Notes: generated by a model from the letters alone, not told the origin. Positions 39,981-49,576 are shown, numbered from the stretch's first letter. The stretch: DNA of 64,000 bases from Flavimaribacter sp039888615 (GCA_039888615.1 JBDQQS010000004.1); one strand, 5' to 3'. Made by a program: numbers and translations.

Positions 39981-40388
39981 ATGACGCAAACCCCGCCAGT
40001 TTCGAAGCGGTATTCCGAGGGCATGGCCACGCGCAGGCGAGTGCTGGGCGGCGACCATGTCGACCGCGCCGAAGCCTCCAAGATCGATTTCGACGCTCCG
40101 TTCCAGGAACTGATCGTTGAAGCCGCCTGGAGCCATGTCTGGTCTCGAGATCAGTGGACTCCGCGGGAACGCTCCATGGTCACGATTGCGCTGCTTTCGG
40201 CGCTCGGACATTATGACGAGGTCGCCATGCATGTCCGTGCAACGGCCAATACGGGCGCGACGCGTGAGGACATTCGCGAGGCGATGTTGCACGTCGCCGT
40301 CTACGCCGGCGTGCCCGCCGCCAATCACGCGATCAAGGTCGTGAAGAAGGCATTCGACGAAATGGACGCCGCGGGAGCCGAATCGTAA
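39981..40388 (+). CDS. pcaC: 4-carboxymuconolactone decarboxylase
   Basis: The 135-residue all-helical protein matches PcaC: RRRVLGGDHVDRAEASKIDF near residue 19, FQELIVEAAWSHVWSRD, RERSMVTIALLSALGHYDEV near 63, and TGATREDIREAMLHVAVYAG near 91. It lacks the CxxC of AhpD-type relatives, as true decarboxylases do. It converts 4-carboxymuconolactone to beta-ketoadipate enol-lactone in the protocatechuate branch. It is followed by a 129-base gap before pcaH. Confidence 0.92.
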   Translation: MTQTPPVSKRYSEGMATRRRVLGGDHVDRAEASKIDFDAPFQELIVEAAWSHVWSRDQWTPRERSMVTIALLSALGHYDEVAMHVRATANTGATREDIREAMLHVAVYAGVPAANHAIKVVKKAFDEMDAAGAES

Positions 40389-40517
40389 GTTTGACGGCTG
40401 TTTCGGACGGCCGCAAAATTATAAAAAGAATAGCCAGCATTGGAATATTGGCATTGAGGGATGAGGAACCGGTAATTCAATACCAATGGACCACTCAGCA
40501 GACCTTGGAGGTCGATA

Positions 40518-41258
40518 ATGCGTAATACACTAGCGGAAACCGGGGCGTTTTTCCCCCGTGACAGGAGCTGGCATCCGAAAGCCTTCACGCCTGACTACAA
40601 GACCAGCGTTTTGCGGTCGCCTCAAAAGGCGCTGCTGTCGCTTCCGAACACGGTCAGCGAAATCACCGGTCCGGTGTTCGGCCATGACGTCCTCGGTGAA
40701 CTCGACGACGACCTGATCTTCAACTACGCAAAGCCTGGCGAAAGCGCGATCGGACAGCGCATCATCGTCCACGGACGCGTGCTGGACGAGCGCGGCAGGG
40801 GCGTGCCGAACATATTGCTGGAATTCTGGCAGGCCAATGCCGGCGGCCGATACCGGCATAAGAAGGAAACCTATCTCGCCGCGCTGGATCCGAATTTCGG
40901 CGGCTGCGGACGAACCATCACCGATGACGACGGCTACTACGCCTTCCGCACCATCAAGCCGGGGCCCTATCCATGGCCGAACGGCGTGAACGACTGGCGC
41001 CCGGCCCATATCCATTTTTCGGTCTTCGGTCACGGCTTCGCGCAGCGCCTGATTACCCAGATGTATTTCGAGGGCGATCCGCTTATTCCGATCTGCCCGA
41101 TCGTCAACACGATCGGCGATCCGGAAGCCATCAGCCGCTTGACGGCGCCGCTCGACATGAACAATACGATTCCGATGGATTCACGCGCCTACAAGTTCGA
41201 CATCGTTCTGCGCGGCCGCCGTTCGACGATGTTCGAGAACCGCAAGGAGGGCAATTGA
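40518..41258 (+). CDS. pcaH: Protocatechuate 3,4-dioxygenase beta subunit
   Basis: The 246-residue protein carries the intradiol dioxygenase non-haem iron site: tyrosines in AGGRYRH and PGPYPWPNG, and histidines in RPAHIHFSVFGHG near residue 165. GRVLDERGRGVPNILLEFWQ near 92 is the family entry motif. With PcaG it cleaves protocatechuate between its two hydroxyls to 3-carboxy-cis,cis-muconate. The RBS is TTGGAGG; pcaG follows at once. Confidence 0.96.
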   Translation: MRNTLAETGAFFPRDRSWHPKAFTPDYKTSVLRSPQKALLSLPNTVSEITGPVFGHDVLGELDDDLIFNYAKPGESAIGQRIIVHGRVLDERGRGVPNILLEFWQANAGGRYRHKKETYLAALDPNFGGCGRTITDDDGYYAFRTIKPGPYPWPNGVNDWRPAHIHFSVFGHGFAQRLITQMYFEGDPLIPICPIVNTIGDPEAISRLTAPLDMNNTIPMDSRAYKFDIVLRGRRSTMFENRKEGN

Positions 41259-41259
41259 G

Positions 41260-41874
41260 ATGGCTCAGACGCTCAACATGCTAAAGGAAAGCGCGTCGCA
41301 GACCGCAGGTCCTTACGTTCATATCGGCTGCACCCCGAATTTTACAGGAATCGAGGGCGTTTATGACGAGGACCTCGGCAGGGCCATGGTCAGCGACGAG
41401 ACGCTCGGCGAACGCATCACAGTCACGGGCCGGGTCATCGACGGCGGCGGAACGCCGCTGAAGGACGCCATGGTCGAAATCTGGCAGGCCGATCACGCCG
41501 GGCTGTACAACAGTCCCGCCGAGACCCGCGGTCTCGCCGACCCGAACTTCCCCGGATGGGGCCGGCAGCCGACGCACATGACAACCGGCGTCTTCACCTT
41601 CGAGACGATCAAGCCGGGCAGGGTCCCCTTCAATGACGGTCGCATGCAGGCGCCGCACATCACGTTCTGGATCGTTGCCCGCGGCATCAATCTCGGTCTG
41701 AACACGCGCATGTATTTCGGCGACGAGGAAGCGGCCAATGCGGAGGACCCGGTGCTCGGCCGAATCGAGCACAAGGTTCGCGTCCCGACACTGATCGCTG
41801 CTCGGGAGGGAAACACCTACACGTTCGACATCAACCTTCAGGGTCCGGACGAAACAGTTTTCTTCGATATCTAG
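41260..41874 (+). CDS. pcaG: Protocatechuate 3,4-dioxygenase alpha subunit
   Basis: The 204-residue protein begins with the alpha-subunit motif SASQTAGPYVHIG near residue 12 and shares the beta-sandwich core (GRVIDGGGTPLKDAMVEIWQ near 51, MQAPHITFWIVARG near 128) but lacks the full iron-ligand set, as expected for PcaG. ATG at 41260 lies 1 base after the pcaH stop. It pairs with PcaH in the (alpha-beta)n dioxygenase. Confidence 0.95.
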   Translation: MAQTLNMLKESASQTAGPYVHIGCTPNFTGIEGVYDEDLGRAMVSDETLGERITVTGRVIDGGGTPLKDAMVEIWQADHAGLYNSPAETRGLADPNFPGWGRQPTHMTTGVFTFETIKPGRVPFNDGRMQAPHITFWIVARGINLGLNTRMYFGDEEAANAEDPVLGRIEHKVRVPTLIAAREGNTYTFDINLQGPDETVFFDI

Positions 41875-41885
41875 AAAGAGGCGCC

Positions 41886-42740
41886 ATGGCGAGTTTCATG
41901 TCACTCCGCGACGCGGTCGCGGACAATCTGAAGGACGGCGACGCCGTCGCATTCGAGGGCTTTACGCATCTCATTCCCCATGCGGCGGCCCATGAGGCGA
42001 TCCGTCAGAACCGCAAGGACCTGACGCTTATCCGGATGACGCCGGACATCGTCTACGACCAGATGGTCGGCATGGGCATGGTCAGAAAGATGATCTTTTC
42101 CTATGTCGGCAATCCGGGCGTCGGCCTGTTGCGTCGTGTTCGCGACGCAGTGGAGAATGACTGGCCGCAGTCGCTCGAGATCGAGGAACACAGCCACGCC
42201 GCCATGGCGAATGCGTACGAGGCGGGGGCGGCTGGTCTGCCCTGCGCCGTCTTCCGCGGTTATCGCGGCGCCGGCCTTGCGGAAGTCAATCCGAATATCA
42301 AATCGATCATCTGCCCGTTCACCGACGAGAAACTGGCGGCGATCCCGTCTGTGCGCCCGGACGTCACCTTCATTCACGCCCAGCGGGCGGACAAGAAAGG
42401 CAATGTGCTGATCGAAGGCATCATCGGCATTCAGAAGGAAGCCGTGCTTGCCGCAAAGCGGGCGGTCGTGACCGTCGAGGAAGTGGTCGACGAATTCGAC
42501 GAGCATCCGAATACCTGCATCCTGCCGCACTGGACGGTTTCGGCGATCTCCACCGTTCCCGGCGGCGCCCATCCGTCCTACACGCACGGTTACTACGACC
42601 GCGACAACGCCCGCTACATCGAGTGGGACAAGATTGCCGCCGACCGCGACACGTTCCTGACGTGGATGAAGGAAAACATCCTTGACGCGGACGCGGATGC
42701 GTTCGCCGACAGGGTGAAGGATCTGAGGACTTCAGCATGA
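41886..42740 (+). CDS. pcaI: 3-oxoadipate CoA-transferase subunit A
   Basis: The 284-residue protein is a CoA-transferase family I alpha subunit: EGFTHLIPHAAAHEAIRQ near residue 23, LTLIRMTPDIVYDQMVGMGM, and AVFRGYRGAGLAEVNPNIKS near 122. It moves CoA from succinyl-CoA to 3-oxoadipate together with the beta subunit encoded 4 bases into its end. Length and neighbours (HG before, J and F after) support the pca assignment over other CoA-transferases. Confidence 0.92.
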   Translation: MASFMSLRDAVADNLKDGDAVAFEGFTHLIPHAAAHEAIRQNRKDLTLIRMTPDIVYDQMVGMGMVRKMIFSYVGNPGVGLLRRVRDAVENDWPQSLEIEEHSHAAMANAYEAGAAGLPCAVFRGYRGAGLAEVNPNIKSIICPFTDEKLAAIPSVRPDVTFIHAQRADKKGNVLIEGIIGIQKEAVLAAKRAVVTVEEVVDEFDEHPNTCILPHWTVSAISTVPGGAHPSYTHGYYDRDNARYIEWDKIAADRDTFLTWMKENILDADADAFADRVKDLRTSA

Positions 42741-43528
42741 GCGAGAACGATTTCACACCTGATGAGATGATGACCATCGCTGCGTCGCGCGCGCTGACGA
42801 ATGACGACGTCTGCTTTGTCGGCATCGGGGCGCCGTCGGCGGCCTGCAACGTGGCGCGTCTCACCCATGCGCCGGATATCACGCTGATCTACGAAAGCGG
42901 CACGATCGGCACGGCGCCGGACGTGTTGCCCCTGTCGATCGGCGACGGCGAATTGTGCGACACGGCCATCACCACCGTCTCCGTGCCGGAGATGTTCCGG
43001 TACTGGCTGCAAGGCGGACGCATCACCATCGGCTTCCTGGGCGCGGCCCAGCTCGACAAGTTCGGCAACATCAACACGACCGTCATCGGCGACTATCATC
43101 ACCCGAAGACCCGCCTTCCGGGCGGCGGCGGCGCGCCTGAAATCGCGACATCGTCGCAACAGGTCTACATCACGATGAAGCAGTCGCTGAGAGGCATGGT
43201 CGACAAGATCGATTTCTTCACGTCGTTCGGCCATGGCGACGGCGGCGACGCCCGCCAGAAACTCGGTATCGAAACAGCCGGGCCGACGCTTCTGATCACC
43301 GATCTCGCTGTCTGGAAGCCGGATCCGGAAACGAAGGAATTCACCGCCGTTTCCCTGCATCCGGGCGTTACTCGCGACGAGGTCCAGGCGACCTGCGGCT
43401 GGACGGTCAAATTCGCCGACAATCTTGAAGTTACGCCGGCGCCGACTGAACTCGAGCTAAAGACGCTGCGGGATCTGAGAGAACGCACCCGGATCGCCCA
43501 TTCCGGCAAGAAAGAAAAGGCTGCATGA
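42737..43528 (+). CDS. pcaJ: 3-oxoadipate CoA-transferase subunit B
   Basis: The 263-residue beta subunit contains the catalytic glutamate in LIYESGTIGTAP near residue 54, and the family motif LGAAQLDKFGNINTTVIGDY near 101 followed by LPGGGGAPEIATSS. It overlaps pcaI by 4 bases and pcaF by 4, so the three are coupled. Confidence 0.92.
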   Translation: MSENDFTPDEMMTIAASRALTNDDVCFVGIGAPSAACNVARLTHAPDITLIYESGTIGTAPDVLPLSIGDGELCDTAITTVSVPEMFRYWLQGGRITIGFLGAAQLDKFGNINTTVIGDYHHPKTRLPGGGGAPEIATSSQQVYITMKQSLRGMVDKIDFFTSFGHGDGGDARQKLGIETAGPTLLITDLAVWKPDPETKEFTAVSLHPGVTRDEVQATCGWTVKFADNLEVTPAPTELELKTLRDLRERTRIAHSGKKEKAA

Positions 43529-44730
43529 TGAGCGAAGCTTATATCTGCGACTATATCCGCACACCGATCGGCCGTTTCGGCGGCGCGCTTTCCAGCGTGC
43601 GGGCAGACGACCTTGGCGCGGTTCCGCTGAAGGCTCTCAAGGAACGCAATCCTTCGCTGGATTTCGAGGCTATCGACGAAGTGCTCTACGGCTGCGCCAA
43701 TCAGGCGGGCGAGGATAATCGCAACGTCGCGCGCATGAGCCTGCTGCTTGCAGGACTGCCGGAATCGGTGCCGGGCGCAACGATCAACCGGCTGTGCGGA
43801 TCCGGCATGGATGCGCTGATTACGGCAGCGCGCGCCATCAAGGCCGAAGAGGCGAACCTCATTATCGCTGGCGGCGTCGAATCCATGTCGCGCGCGCCTT
43901 TCGTCATGCCTAAGGCGTCGACGGCCTTCTCGCGCAACGCAGAAATCTACGACACGACCATCGGTTGGCGCTTCGTCAACCCGGTCATGAAAGCGCAATA
44001 CGGCGTCGATTCCATGCCGGAGACGGGCGAGAACGTCGCGGCGGATTTTAACGTGTCGCGCACCGATCAGGACGCTTTCGCGCTTCGCTCCCAGGCCAAG
44101 GCCGCCGCCGCCCAGGCCAACGGTCGACTGGCGAAGGAAATCACCCCCGTCTCGATACCGCAGCGCAAGGGCGACCCGATTGTTGTCGACAGCGACGAGC
44201 ATCCGCGTGAAACCTCGATGGAGCAGCTGGCGAAGCTCGGCACGCCGTTCCGCAAGGATGGCACAGTCACGGCCGGCAACGCTTCCGGCGTTAATGACGG
44301 CGCCGCGGCTCTCATCGTCGCCTCTGAAGAAGCCGTGAAGAAATACGGCCTCACACCCATCGCCCGCATTCTCGGCGGAGCGACCGCCGGCGTTGCGCCA
44401 CGCATCATGGGCATCGGTCCGGCGCCGGCGACAAAGAAGCTGTGCCAGCGGCTGGGCGTCAAGCCGACCGATTTCGACGTCGTGGAACTGAACGAGGCCT
44501 TCGCCAGCCAGGGCATCGCCGTGCTGCGCGACCTTGGCATCGCCGAAGACGCCGATTTCGTCAACGCCAACGGCGGCGCGATTGCGCTCGGCCACCCGCT
44601 CGGCATGTCCGGCGCGCGCATTGCCGGCTCGGCGGCGCTCGAACTCGGCGTCCGAGGCGGCAAGCTGGCGCTTGCCACCATGTGCATCGGCGTCGGGCAG
44701 GGTATCGCAGTGGCGCTGGAGCGGGTGTGA
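43525..44730 (+). CDS. pcaF: 3-oxoadipyl-CoA thiolase
   Basis: The 401-residue thiolase has the acyl-binding cysteine in INRLCGSGMDALITAARAIK near residue 90, GGVESMSRAPFVMPK near 120, the catalytic histidine in NGGAIALGHPLGMSGARI near 352 and the second cysteine in TMCIGVGQG near 389. EAYICDYIRTPIGRFGGALS at the start is typical of PcaF/PaaJ. It yields succinyl-CoA and acetyl-CoA, the last step of the beta-ketoadipate pathway. Confidence 0.95.
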   Translation: MMSEAYICDYIRTPIGRFGGALSSVRADDLGAVPLKALKERNPSLDFEAIDEVLYGCANQAGEDNRNVARMSLLLAGLPESVPGATINRLCGSGMDALITAARAIKAEEANLIIAGGVESMSRAPFVMPKASTAFSRNAEIYDTTIGWRFVNPVMKAQYGVDSMPETGENVAADFNVSRTDQDAFALRSQAKAAAAQANGRLAKEITPVSIPQRKGDPIVVDSDEHPRETSMEQLAKLGTPFRKDGTVTAGNASGVNDGAAALIVASEEAVKKYGLTPIARILGGATAGVAPRIMGIGPAPATKKLCQRLGVKPTDFDVVELNEAFASQGIAVLRDLGIAEDADFVNANGGAIALGHPLGMSGARIAGSAALELGVRGGKLALATMCIGVGQGIAVALERV

Positions 44731-44797
44731 TCTGCAGCCTTCAATTCTGGACGGCGCACGCGTGCCTGCTGACTCATTCGAGCTACGGCGTCGCCGC

Positions 44798-46399
44798 TCA
44801 GCGATCCGTCACCTCAAACAACCTCAGCAGCAGCTCGACGTGTTCCGGATCATGGACCCATTTCGGCAGTAGCGATCGCATCAACTCTGGCGTGAGGTCC
44901 GGATAGCACTCGCGCCATTTCCTGGCGGCGTCCAGCGCCTCGCTCTTGCGTCCGGCCATCCAGAGCGCGCTATACAGCATCCTGTAGGCCCAGACGACGC
45001 CGGGACCGGCGCGCATTCCCTGCTGGATCAGTTCGATGGCTTCGTCATAGCGTTTCTGGACCCGCAACGCGGCGGCCCTGCCAAACAGCACGTTGAAATG
45101 GAAAGGATCGAGAGGGCTCAGGGACTCCGCGCGATCAAGGTAGACCAGCGCCTCGTTCGGGAAGCCGCGGTAAACCGCGTTCCAGCCTTTTCGCAGCCAG
45201 CCCCAGGCATTGTTCGGGTCGAGCGTCAGAGCCCTGTCAAGAAACAGATCAGCCTGATCGAAATCGTTGCCGGCCAGCGAACTCGCCGCAGACAGCGCGA
45301 CAAGCGCCCCGGGGTCGTCACCCACAAGCGGGGCGGCGCGCGCGACCAGGTCGTTTGCCATTTCTCTGTCCGAGACGGCGTCCTTGCTCCACAGGTAGCA
45401 GCACTGATGGGCGTGGCACCACGCCTTGAGAGCGAGCGCAGGCGCGTAATCCGGCGTATGCTGCAGCGCCTTGTCGAGCAACGCGATGGCTTTGAGGTTT
45501 TCTTCCCGGCGATGCGCCCAGAAATGCGGAAGCGCGGTCAGCATCAAATCATAAGCCGTTCGATCCGCCTGAGGCCTCTGCCTTGCCCTGGCGATCTCGG
45601 CCGCCCTGAGATTCGGCGCGATATGACCTGCCACTTGCGCGGCGATCCTGTCCTGAAGATCAAACAGGTCATCCATTTTGTCATCGAACCGTTCGGCCCA
45701 AAGCGTGCGTTCTTCGCTTGCCGACACGAGCTCCACGGAAATGCGGACCCGTTCCCCTGATCGCCTGACCGATCCTTCGACGACATAGTCCGCCCCGAGA
45801 CGTTCGCCGATCGTCTTGATGTCCAGCGGTTGGCCTCTGACAGCAAAGGCGGATTGGCGAGCGATCACATGAAAATCGTGAACGCGCGACAGCGCGCCGG
45901 TGATTTCCGCCACCACGCCGTCGGCGAACATGTCCGTGTCGGCGGCGCCAATTTCCTCAAAGGCGAGAACCGCCAGCCGAGGCCGGTTCAGACCGGAGTC
46001 CGGCGCCGGAGAGACGGGTTTGCCGGGTTCCGCAGAGCGCATCTCGCGCAACCAGTCTTCGAAGCCTTCCGAGGCGAGGTCGAAGCCGTCGAGAAACACG
46101 CCGTCGCCTGGAAGATCGGACTCCACCTTGTCGCTTGCCAGCCAGACATGTTGCCTGTCGGCCATGAGCAACCCCTCGGGCAGATCCCGACGCATGACCG
46201 AGAGCTCCTGACGGAGGGAGGCGCGCGCCTGATCGCCGGACCGGTCCGACCATAGGAGGTCCGCCAGTCGTCCACGCTCGGCGCGAAATTCAGGTTGTCG
46301 GGAAAGAAACGCCAGCATTGCCTGTCCGCGTCGCGACAGGGCTTTCGGAGCGCCCGGACCGGTCATTCGGAACGGGCCTTTCAGATGCAGTGTCAGCAT
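44798..46399 (-). CDS. SARP-like transcriptional regulator with TolB-like and TPR domains
   Basis: The 533-residue protein starts with a SARP/OmpR-type winged helix (GPFRMTGPGAPKALSRRGQA, then LLWSDRSGDQARASLRQELS near 48-67). A TolB-like alpha/beta domain follows from about residue 140 (LAVLAFEEIGAADTDMFADG, ELVSASEERTLWAERFD), then TPR-type repeats from about 270 to the end (YDEAIELIQQGMRAG). This architecture is common in rhizobial regulators annotated as adenylate cyclase or CadC-like; no cyclase catalytic residues are seen. Its targets are unknown. It converges on pcaF. Confidence 0.85.
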   Translation of the reverse strand: MLTLHLKGPFRMTGPGAPKALSRRGQAMLAFLSRQPEFRAERGRLADLLWSDRSGDQARASLRQELSVMRRDLPEGLLMADRQHVWLASDKVESDLPGDGVFLDGFDLASEGFEDWLREMRSAEPGKPVSPAPDSGLNRPRLAVLAFEEIGAADTDMFADGVVAEITGALSRVHDFHVIARQSAFAVRGQPLDIKTIGERLGADYVVEGSVRRSGERVRISVELVSASEERTLWAERFDDKMDDLFDLQDRIAAQVAGHIAPNLRAAEIARARQRPQADRTAYDLMLTALPHFWAHRREENLKAIALLDKALQHTPDYAPALALKAWCHAHQCCYLWSKDAVSDREMANDLVARAAPLVGDDPGALVALSAASSLAGNDFDQADLFLDRALTLDPNNAWGWLRKGWNAVYRGFPNEALVYLDRAESLSPLDPFHFNVLFGRAAALRVQKRYDEAIELIQQGMRAGPGVVWAYRMLYSALWMAGRKSEALDAARKWRECYPDLTPELMRSLLPKWVHDPEHVELLLRLFEVTDR

Positions 46400-46573
46400 G
46401 AGAACGCCAGCGGAAACAGGTGTAATGCGAACAAGACTAAGGGTTTTTGCGAATGCAGCCTAGTTTTTTTACGGAAATATTGCGGTGGCGCGAAAATTTT
46501 TACGCGCTTGCTTACGGGCGTCTTGCGCGGGTTGTGCAGAGTGCAGGTGTCGAAACGAAACACTCCAGCAAAG

Positions 46574-46798
46574 ATGAGAAATTCCATGACCTTCCACAAC
46601 GACACCGTCAGCCGCCCGGTTTCCTCGCCGCTGAGAAGTTTCGAACTGCTCGCAGCCGGTCTGCTGAATTGGGTGAACTTGCTCGATGACAAGTATCGCC
46701 AGGCGCGTCTGATGGAGGAGCTGACCAACGATCAGCGCCTCGACATGGGAATGCCCCTCCGCGTTGATCCGCCGCGTTTGCCCGATATGGGCTGGTGA
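46574..46798 (+). CDS. DUF1127-like micro-protein
   Basis: Two in-frame starts (46574 and 46586) give 74 or 70 residues. The C-terminal part YRQARLMEELTNDQRLDMGM followed by RVDPPR is a divergent DUF1127/YjiS motif (arginine-rich helix, then L-D-L-DIG). In alphaproteobacteria such proteins bind RNA and influence small-RNA and phosphate responses. It is monocistronic between two convergent or divergent larger genes, preceded by an AT-rich 170-base gap. Confidence 0.65.
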   Translation: MRNSMTFHNDTVSRPVSSPLRSFELLAAGLLNWVNLLDDKYRQARLMEELTNDQRLDMGMPLRVDPPRLPDMGW

Positions 46799-46843
46799 TG
46801 GGTTCCTGCGGCCGTCGAGGCTTCTTTCAGGCGTTCAGTGACG

Positions 46844-47884
46844 CTACAAGACGGTTTCCGCCACCACCGCAAGCGCCTCGGGCTGCTGGCAGCCGAGCAG
46901 CATGCTTGAAACGTGCGCCTGCTTGCCGGCGCTTTGCCAGCGCTGCAGCCGGTCCTTGATCCGGTCCGCCGGTCCCACTAGGTGACAGGCGTCGATCAGC
47001 TCCGCCGGCACTGCGGCCATCGCCTCGTCCTTGCGGCCTGCGAGATAAAGATCCTGTATCTTTTCCGCCGCCTCCTCGAAGCCGAGCCGCCTGGCGTAGT
47101 CGTTGTAGAAGTTCTTGTTCTTCGCGCCCATGCCGCCGATATAGAGCGCCATGTTTTCGCGAATGGGCCCCATGCAGGCGTCGACGTCGTCGCCCATGAT
47201 CACCGTAACGAAGGGCGCAATCTCGAACTGCGACAGGTCCTTGCCGTCGCCGGCCTTCGTGAAACCCTTCCTGATCGGCTCGTCGAACACGTCAAACTGT
47301 TCCGGATCCATCCACACGGGGAAGAAGCCGTCCGCCACTTCCGCCGCGGCTTCAACGCCTTTGGGCGTGATGGTCGCGGCGAAGATCGGGATCTCATGCT
47401 CGCAATGCAGGATGCTCTTGAGCGGTTTGCCGAGCCCCGTCGCGCCGGGGCCCGTATAGGGCAACTGGTACATGTCGCCGTCGAAGGTCACGGGGCCTTC
47501 CCGGCGAATGATCTGCTTCATGATCCGCACATATTCCTTCAGCCGGGTCACCGGCTTGCCGTAGGGAACGCCGTGCCAGCCCTCCACGACCTGCGGTCCG
47601 GAGGCGCCGAGGCCGCAGATAAAGCGCCCGCCGGAGAGTTCGGCCAGCGTCATCGCCGTCATCGCCGCCACGGCCGGCGTGCGGGACGGCATCTGCATGA
47701 TGGCGGTGCCGACTTTCATCCTGCTGGTGCTGGCCAGGATCCATGCCGCCGGCGTCACCGCGTCCGAGCCATAGGCTTCCGCGGTCCAGTAGGAATCGTA
47801 GCCGAGGCTCTCGGCATGTTTGATGAAGTCGAGCGGAATGCTCATCTTGCGGCCCGAATAGCCGCCAATCAGTCCCAGTTTCAT
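46844..47884 (-). CDS. LLM-class flavin-dependent oxidoreductase
   Basis: The 346-residue protein has the luciferase-like TIM barrel: MKLGLIGGYSGRKMSIPLDF at the start, DSYWTAEAYGSDAVTPAAWI near residue 31, the GLGASGPQVVEGWHGVPYGK motif near 91 and a C-terminal binding region ACHLVGPADRIKDRLQRW. This subgroup includes F420-dependent and FMN-dependent enzymes; the sequence does not decide the cofactor. As last gene of the MarR-sulfatase unit it may oxidise a product of sulfatase action. Confidence 0.87.
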   Translation of the reverse strand: MKLGLIGGYSGRKMSIPLDFIKHAESLGYDSYWTAEAYGSDAVTPAAWILASTSRMKVGTAIMQMPSRTPAVAAMTAMTLAELSGGRFICGLGASGPQVVEGWHGVPYGKPVTRLKEYVRIMKQIIRREGPVTFDGDMYQLPYTGPGATGLGKPLKSILHCEHEIPIFAATITPKGVEAAAEVADGFFPVWMDPEQFDVFDEPIRKGFTKAGDGKDLSQFEIAPFVTVIMGDDVDACMGPIRENMALYIGGMGAKNKNFYNDYARRLGFEEAAEKIQDLYLAGRKDEAMAAVPAELIDACHLVGPADRIKDRLQRWQSAGKQAHVSSMLLGCQQPEALAVVAETVL

Positions 47885-47929
47885 GTGCCTCCCCCTGGCG
47901 CGAATGTCGCGCCGATACCTGCTCTTGCT

Positions 47930-49576
47930 TTATTCCTTGCCCACCGGCTTCAGACTGTCAAACGGTATCCCGGTGTCGTCCTTGAACTCCTGCTCATCCC
48001 AAAACCCGATCAGCACCCCGGATTCAGCGGCCCTTTTTTGGCGCGCGAGCACTTCGGGCGTCGCCGTGATCCGGGTGTGATGGCGGGTTGACCACTCGAG
48101 CAACGCCGCTTCCATCCGCCGGCGCACGCCGATGTGTTCGGGCGTTTGAGAGTCGCCGAGATCGGTCACCTCGTCGGGATCGGTGGCGAGGTCGAAGAGG
48201 ATCGGCCGGAATCCCTCGCAGCGCACATACTTCCACCGGCCGTCGAAAATCATGATCGTGTGGGCGTCCTCCTGCGGCACACCCAGGATGCGGGCCATGT
48301 CCGACCAGTGGTAATCATGCTCGCTGATCGCATATTTGCGCGAGAAGCCGTCAACGCCGTGCAGCAGCGGCGTCAGATCGCGGCCCTCGATGACATGCGG
48401 CTTGGCCCTGCAGCCGAGCGCGTTCATGAAGGTCGGCGCGAGGTCGATCATCTCGACAAGCTCGTCCTTCACGCTGCCGCGAGACGCGTCCGCTTCCGGC
48501 CGCGGATCGGCGATGATCAGCGGAACCTTGACCGCCACCTCGTGGTAGAAATCCTTGTCGCCCATCCAGTGGTCGCCCATGTAGTCGCCGTGATCGGAGG
48601 TAAATGCGATGATCGTGTTTTCGGACAGGCCCTGTTCGTCCATCCAGGCGAACAGCCGTCCCAGATTGTCGTCCAGCTGCTTGATGAGGCCCATATAGGC
48701 CGGGATCACGCACTCGCGAACATAGTCGCGGGAAAAGCTTCGGCACACCCGCGCCTGGTGGTAGGCGCGCAGAAGAGGGTGTTCCGTTTCGCGTTCGGCT
48801 TCGGAGCGTATGGGCGAAACGATGTGCTCTTCGCCGTACATGTCATGGTAGGGCGCCGGCACGATATAGGGCCAATGCGGCTTGATGTAGGACAGGTGGC
48901 ACATCCACGGGCGACCGTCCTCTTCCGCCTCTTTCATGAAGTCCATGGCCCGGTTCGTCATGTAGGCGGTTTCGGAGTGTTCTTCGGGAACATTGGCCGG
49001 CAGTCTCGAATTTTTCAGCAGCCAGGCGGACAACAGGTCGCCGTCTGCGTCCTTTCCGGAATTGGCAAATTCCCCCCACGGGTTTTTCGATGAAAATCCG
49101 TGCTCGACCAGATAGTCGTCATATTTTGACCAATGCTGCCGGGGGCTGTCGGGATGCAGGCCGTCATCTCTCTCGAACGGTTCGAACCCGCATTCCGATA
49201 CCCGCACGCCAATCTCGCTTGAAGGGTCGATGCCGAGCCAGGCCATGCCTTCGGCGTCCGCCGCCATGTGCGTCTTGCCGACGAGGACAGCGCGCGCGCC
49301 GGCCTCGCGCAGATGATCTCCCAACGTGGGCTCCCCGACGCGAAGCGGCATGCCGTTCCAGGTGGAGCCGTGGCTGCGAACATATCGTCCCGTATAGGCG
49401 GACATGCGGGAAGGGCCGCATACGGGAGACTGCACATAGGCGTTGGTGAACCGGACCCCGCGCGCCGCCAGCGCATCGATATGCGGCGTTTGCAGATGCG
49501 GGTGGCCGAAACAGCTCAGATAGTCGAAACGCAGCTGGTCGGCCATGATCCACAAAACATTCGGACGCTTGTTCAC
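47930..49576 (-). CDS. Sulfatase-like hydrolase (alkaline phosphatase superfamily)
   Basis: The 548-residue enzyme has NVLWIMADQLRFDYLSCFGH at the N-terminus with metal-binding Asp, and the sulfatase active-site motif VCGPSRMSAYTGRYVRSHG near residue 52. There the Cys of C-x-P-x-R is the residue converted to formylglycine. IIAFTSDHGDYMGDHWMGDK near 324 supplies further metal ligands. No signal peptide is present, so it is cytoplasmic. Sulfate ester hydrolysis is most likely; phosphonate monoester hydrolases share this fold. The start overlaps the MarR gene by 4 bases. Confidence 0.9.
   Translation of the reverse strand: MNKRPNVLWIMADQLRFDYLSCFGHPHLQTPHIDALAARGVRFTNAYVQSPVCGPSRMSAYTGRYVRSHGSTWNGMPLRVGEPTLGDHLREAGARAVLVGKTHMAADAEGMAWLGIDPSSEIGVRVSECGFEPFERDDGLHPDSPRQHWSKYDDYLVEHGFSSKNPWGEFANSGKDADGDLLSAWLLKNSRLPANVPEEHSETAYMTNRAMDFMKEAEEDGRPWMCHLSYIKPHWPYIVPAPYHDMYGEEHIVSPIRSEAERETEHPLLRAYHQARVCRSFSRDYVRECVIPAYMGLIKQLDDNLGRLFAWMDEQGLSENTIIAFTSDHGDYMGDHWMGDKDFYHEVAVKVPLIIADPRPEADASRGSVKDELVEMIDLAPTFMNALGCRAKPHVIEGRDLTPLLHGVDGFSRKYAISEHDYHWSDMARILGVPQEDAHTIMIFDGRWKYVRCEGFRPILFDLATDPDEVTDLGDSQTPEHIGVRRRMEAALLEWSTRHHTRITATPEVLARQKRAAESGVLIGFWDEQEFKDDTGIPFDSLKPVGKE

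Noticed and set aside
40442..40449. GAATATTG, one arm of the TetR-type operator, upstream of pcaH.
   Set aside because: The right arm (TTGAGGGA after three bases) does not match, so it is a chance half-site and was not counted as a fourth operator.
44798..46399. Adenylate cyclase (a common automatic name for this architecture).
   Set aside because: No class III cyclase metal aspartates or substrate motif are visible; the N-terminus is a winged helix and the rest TolB-like and TPR.
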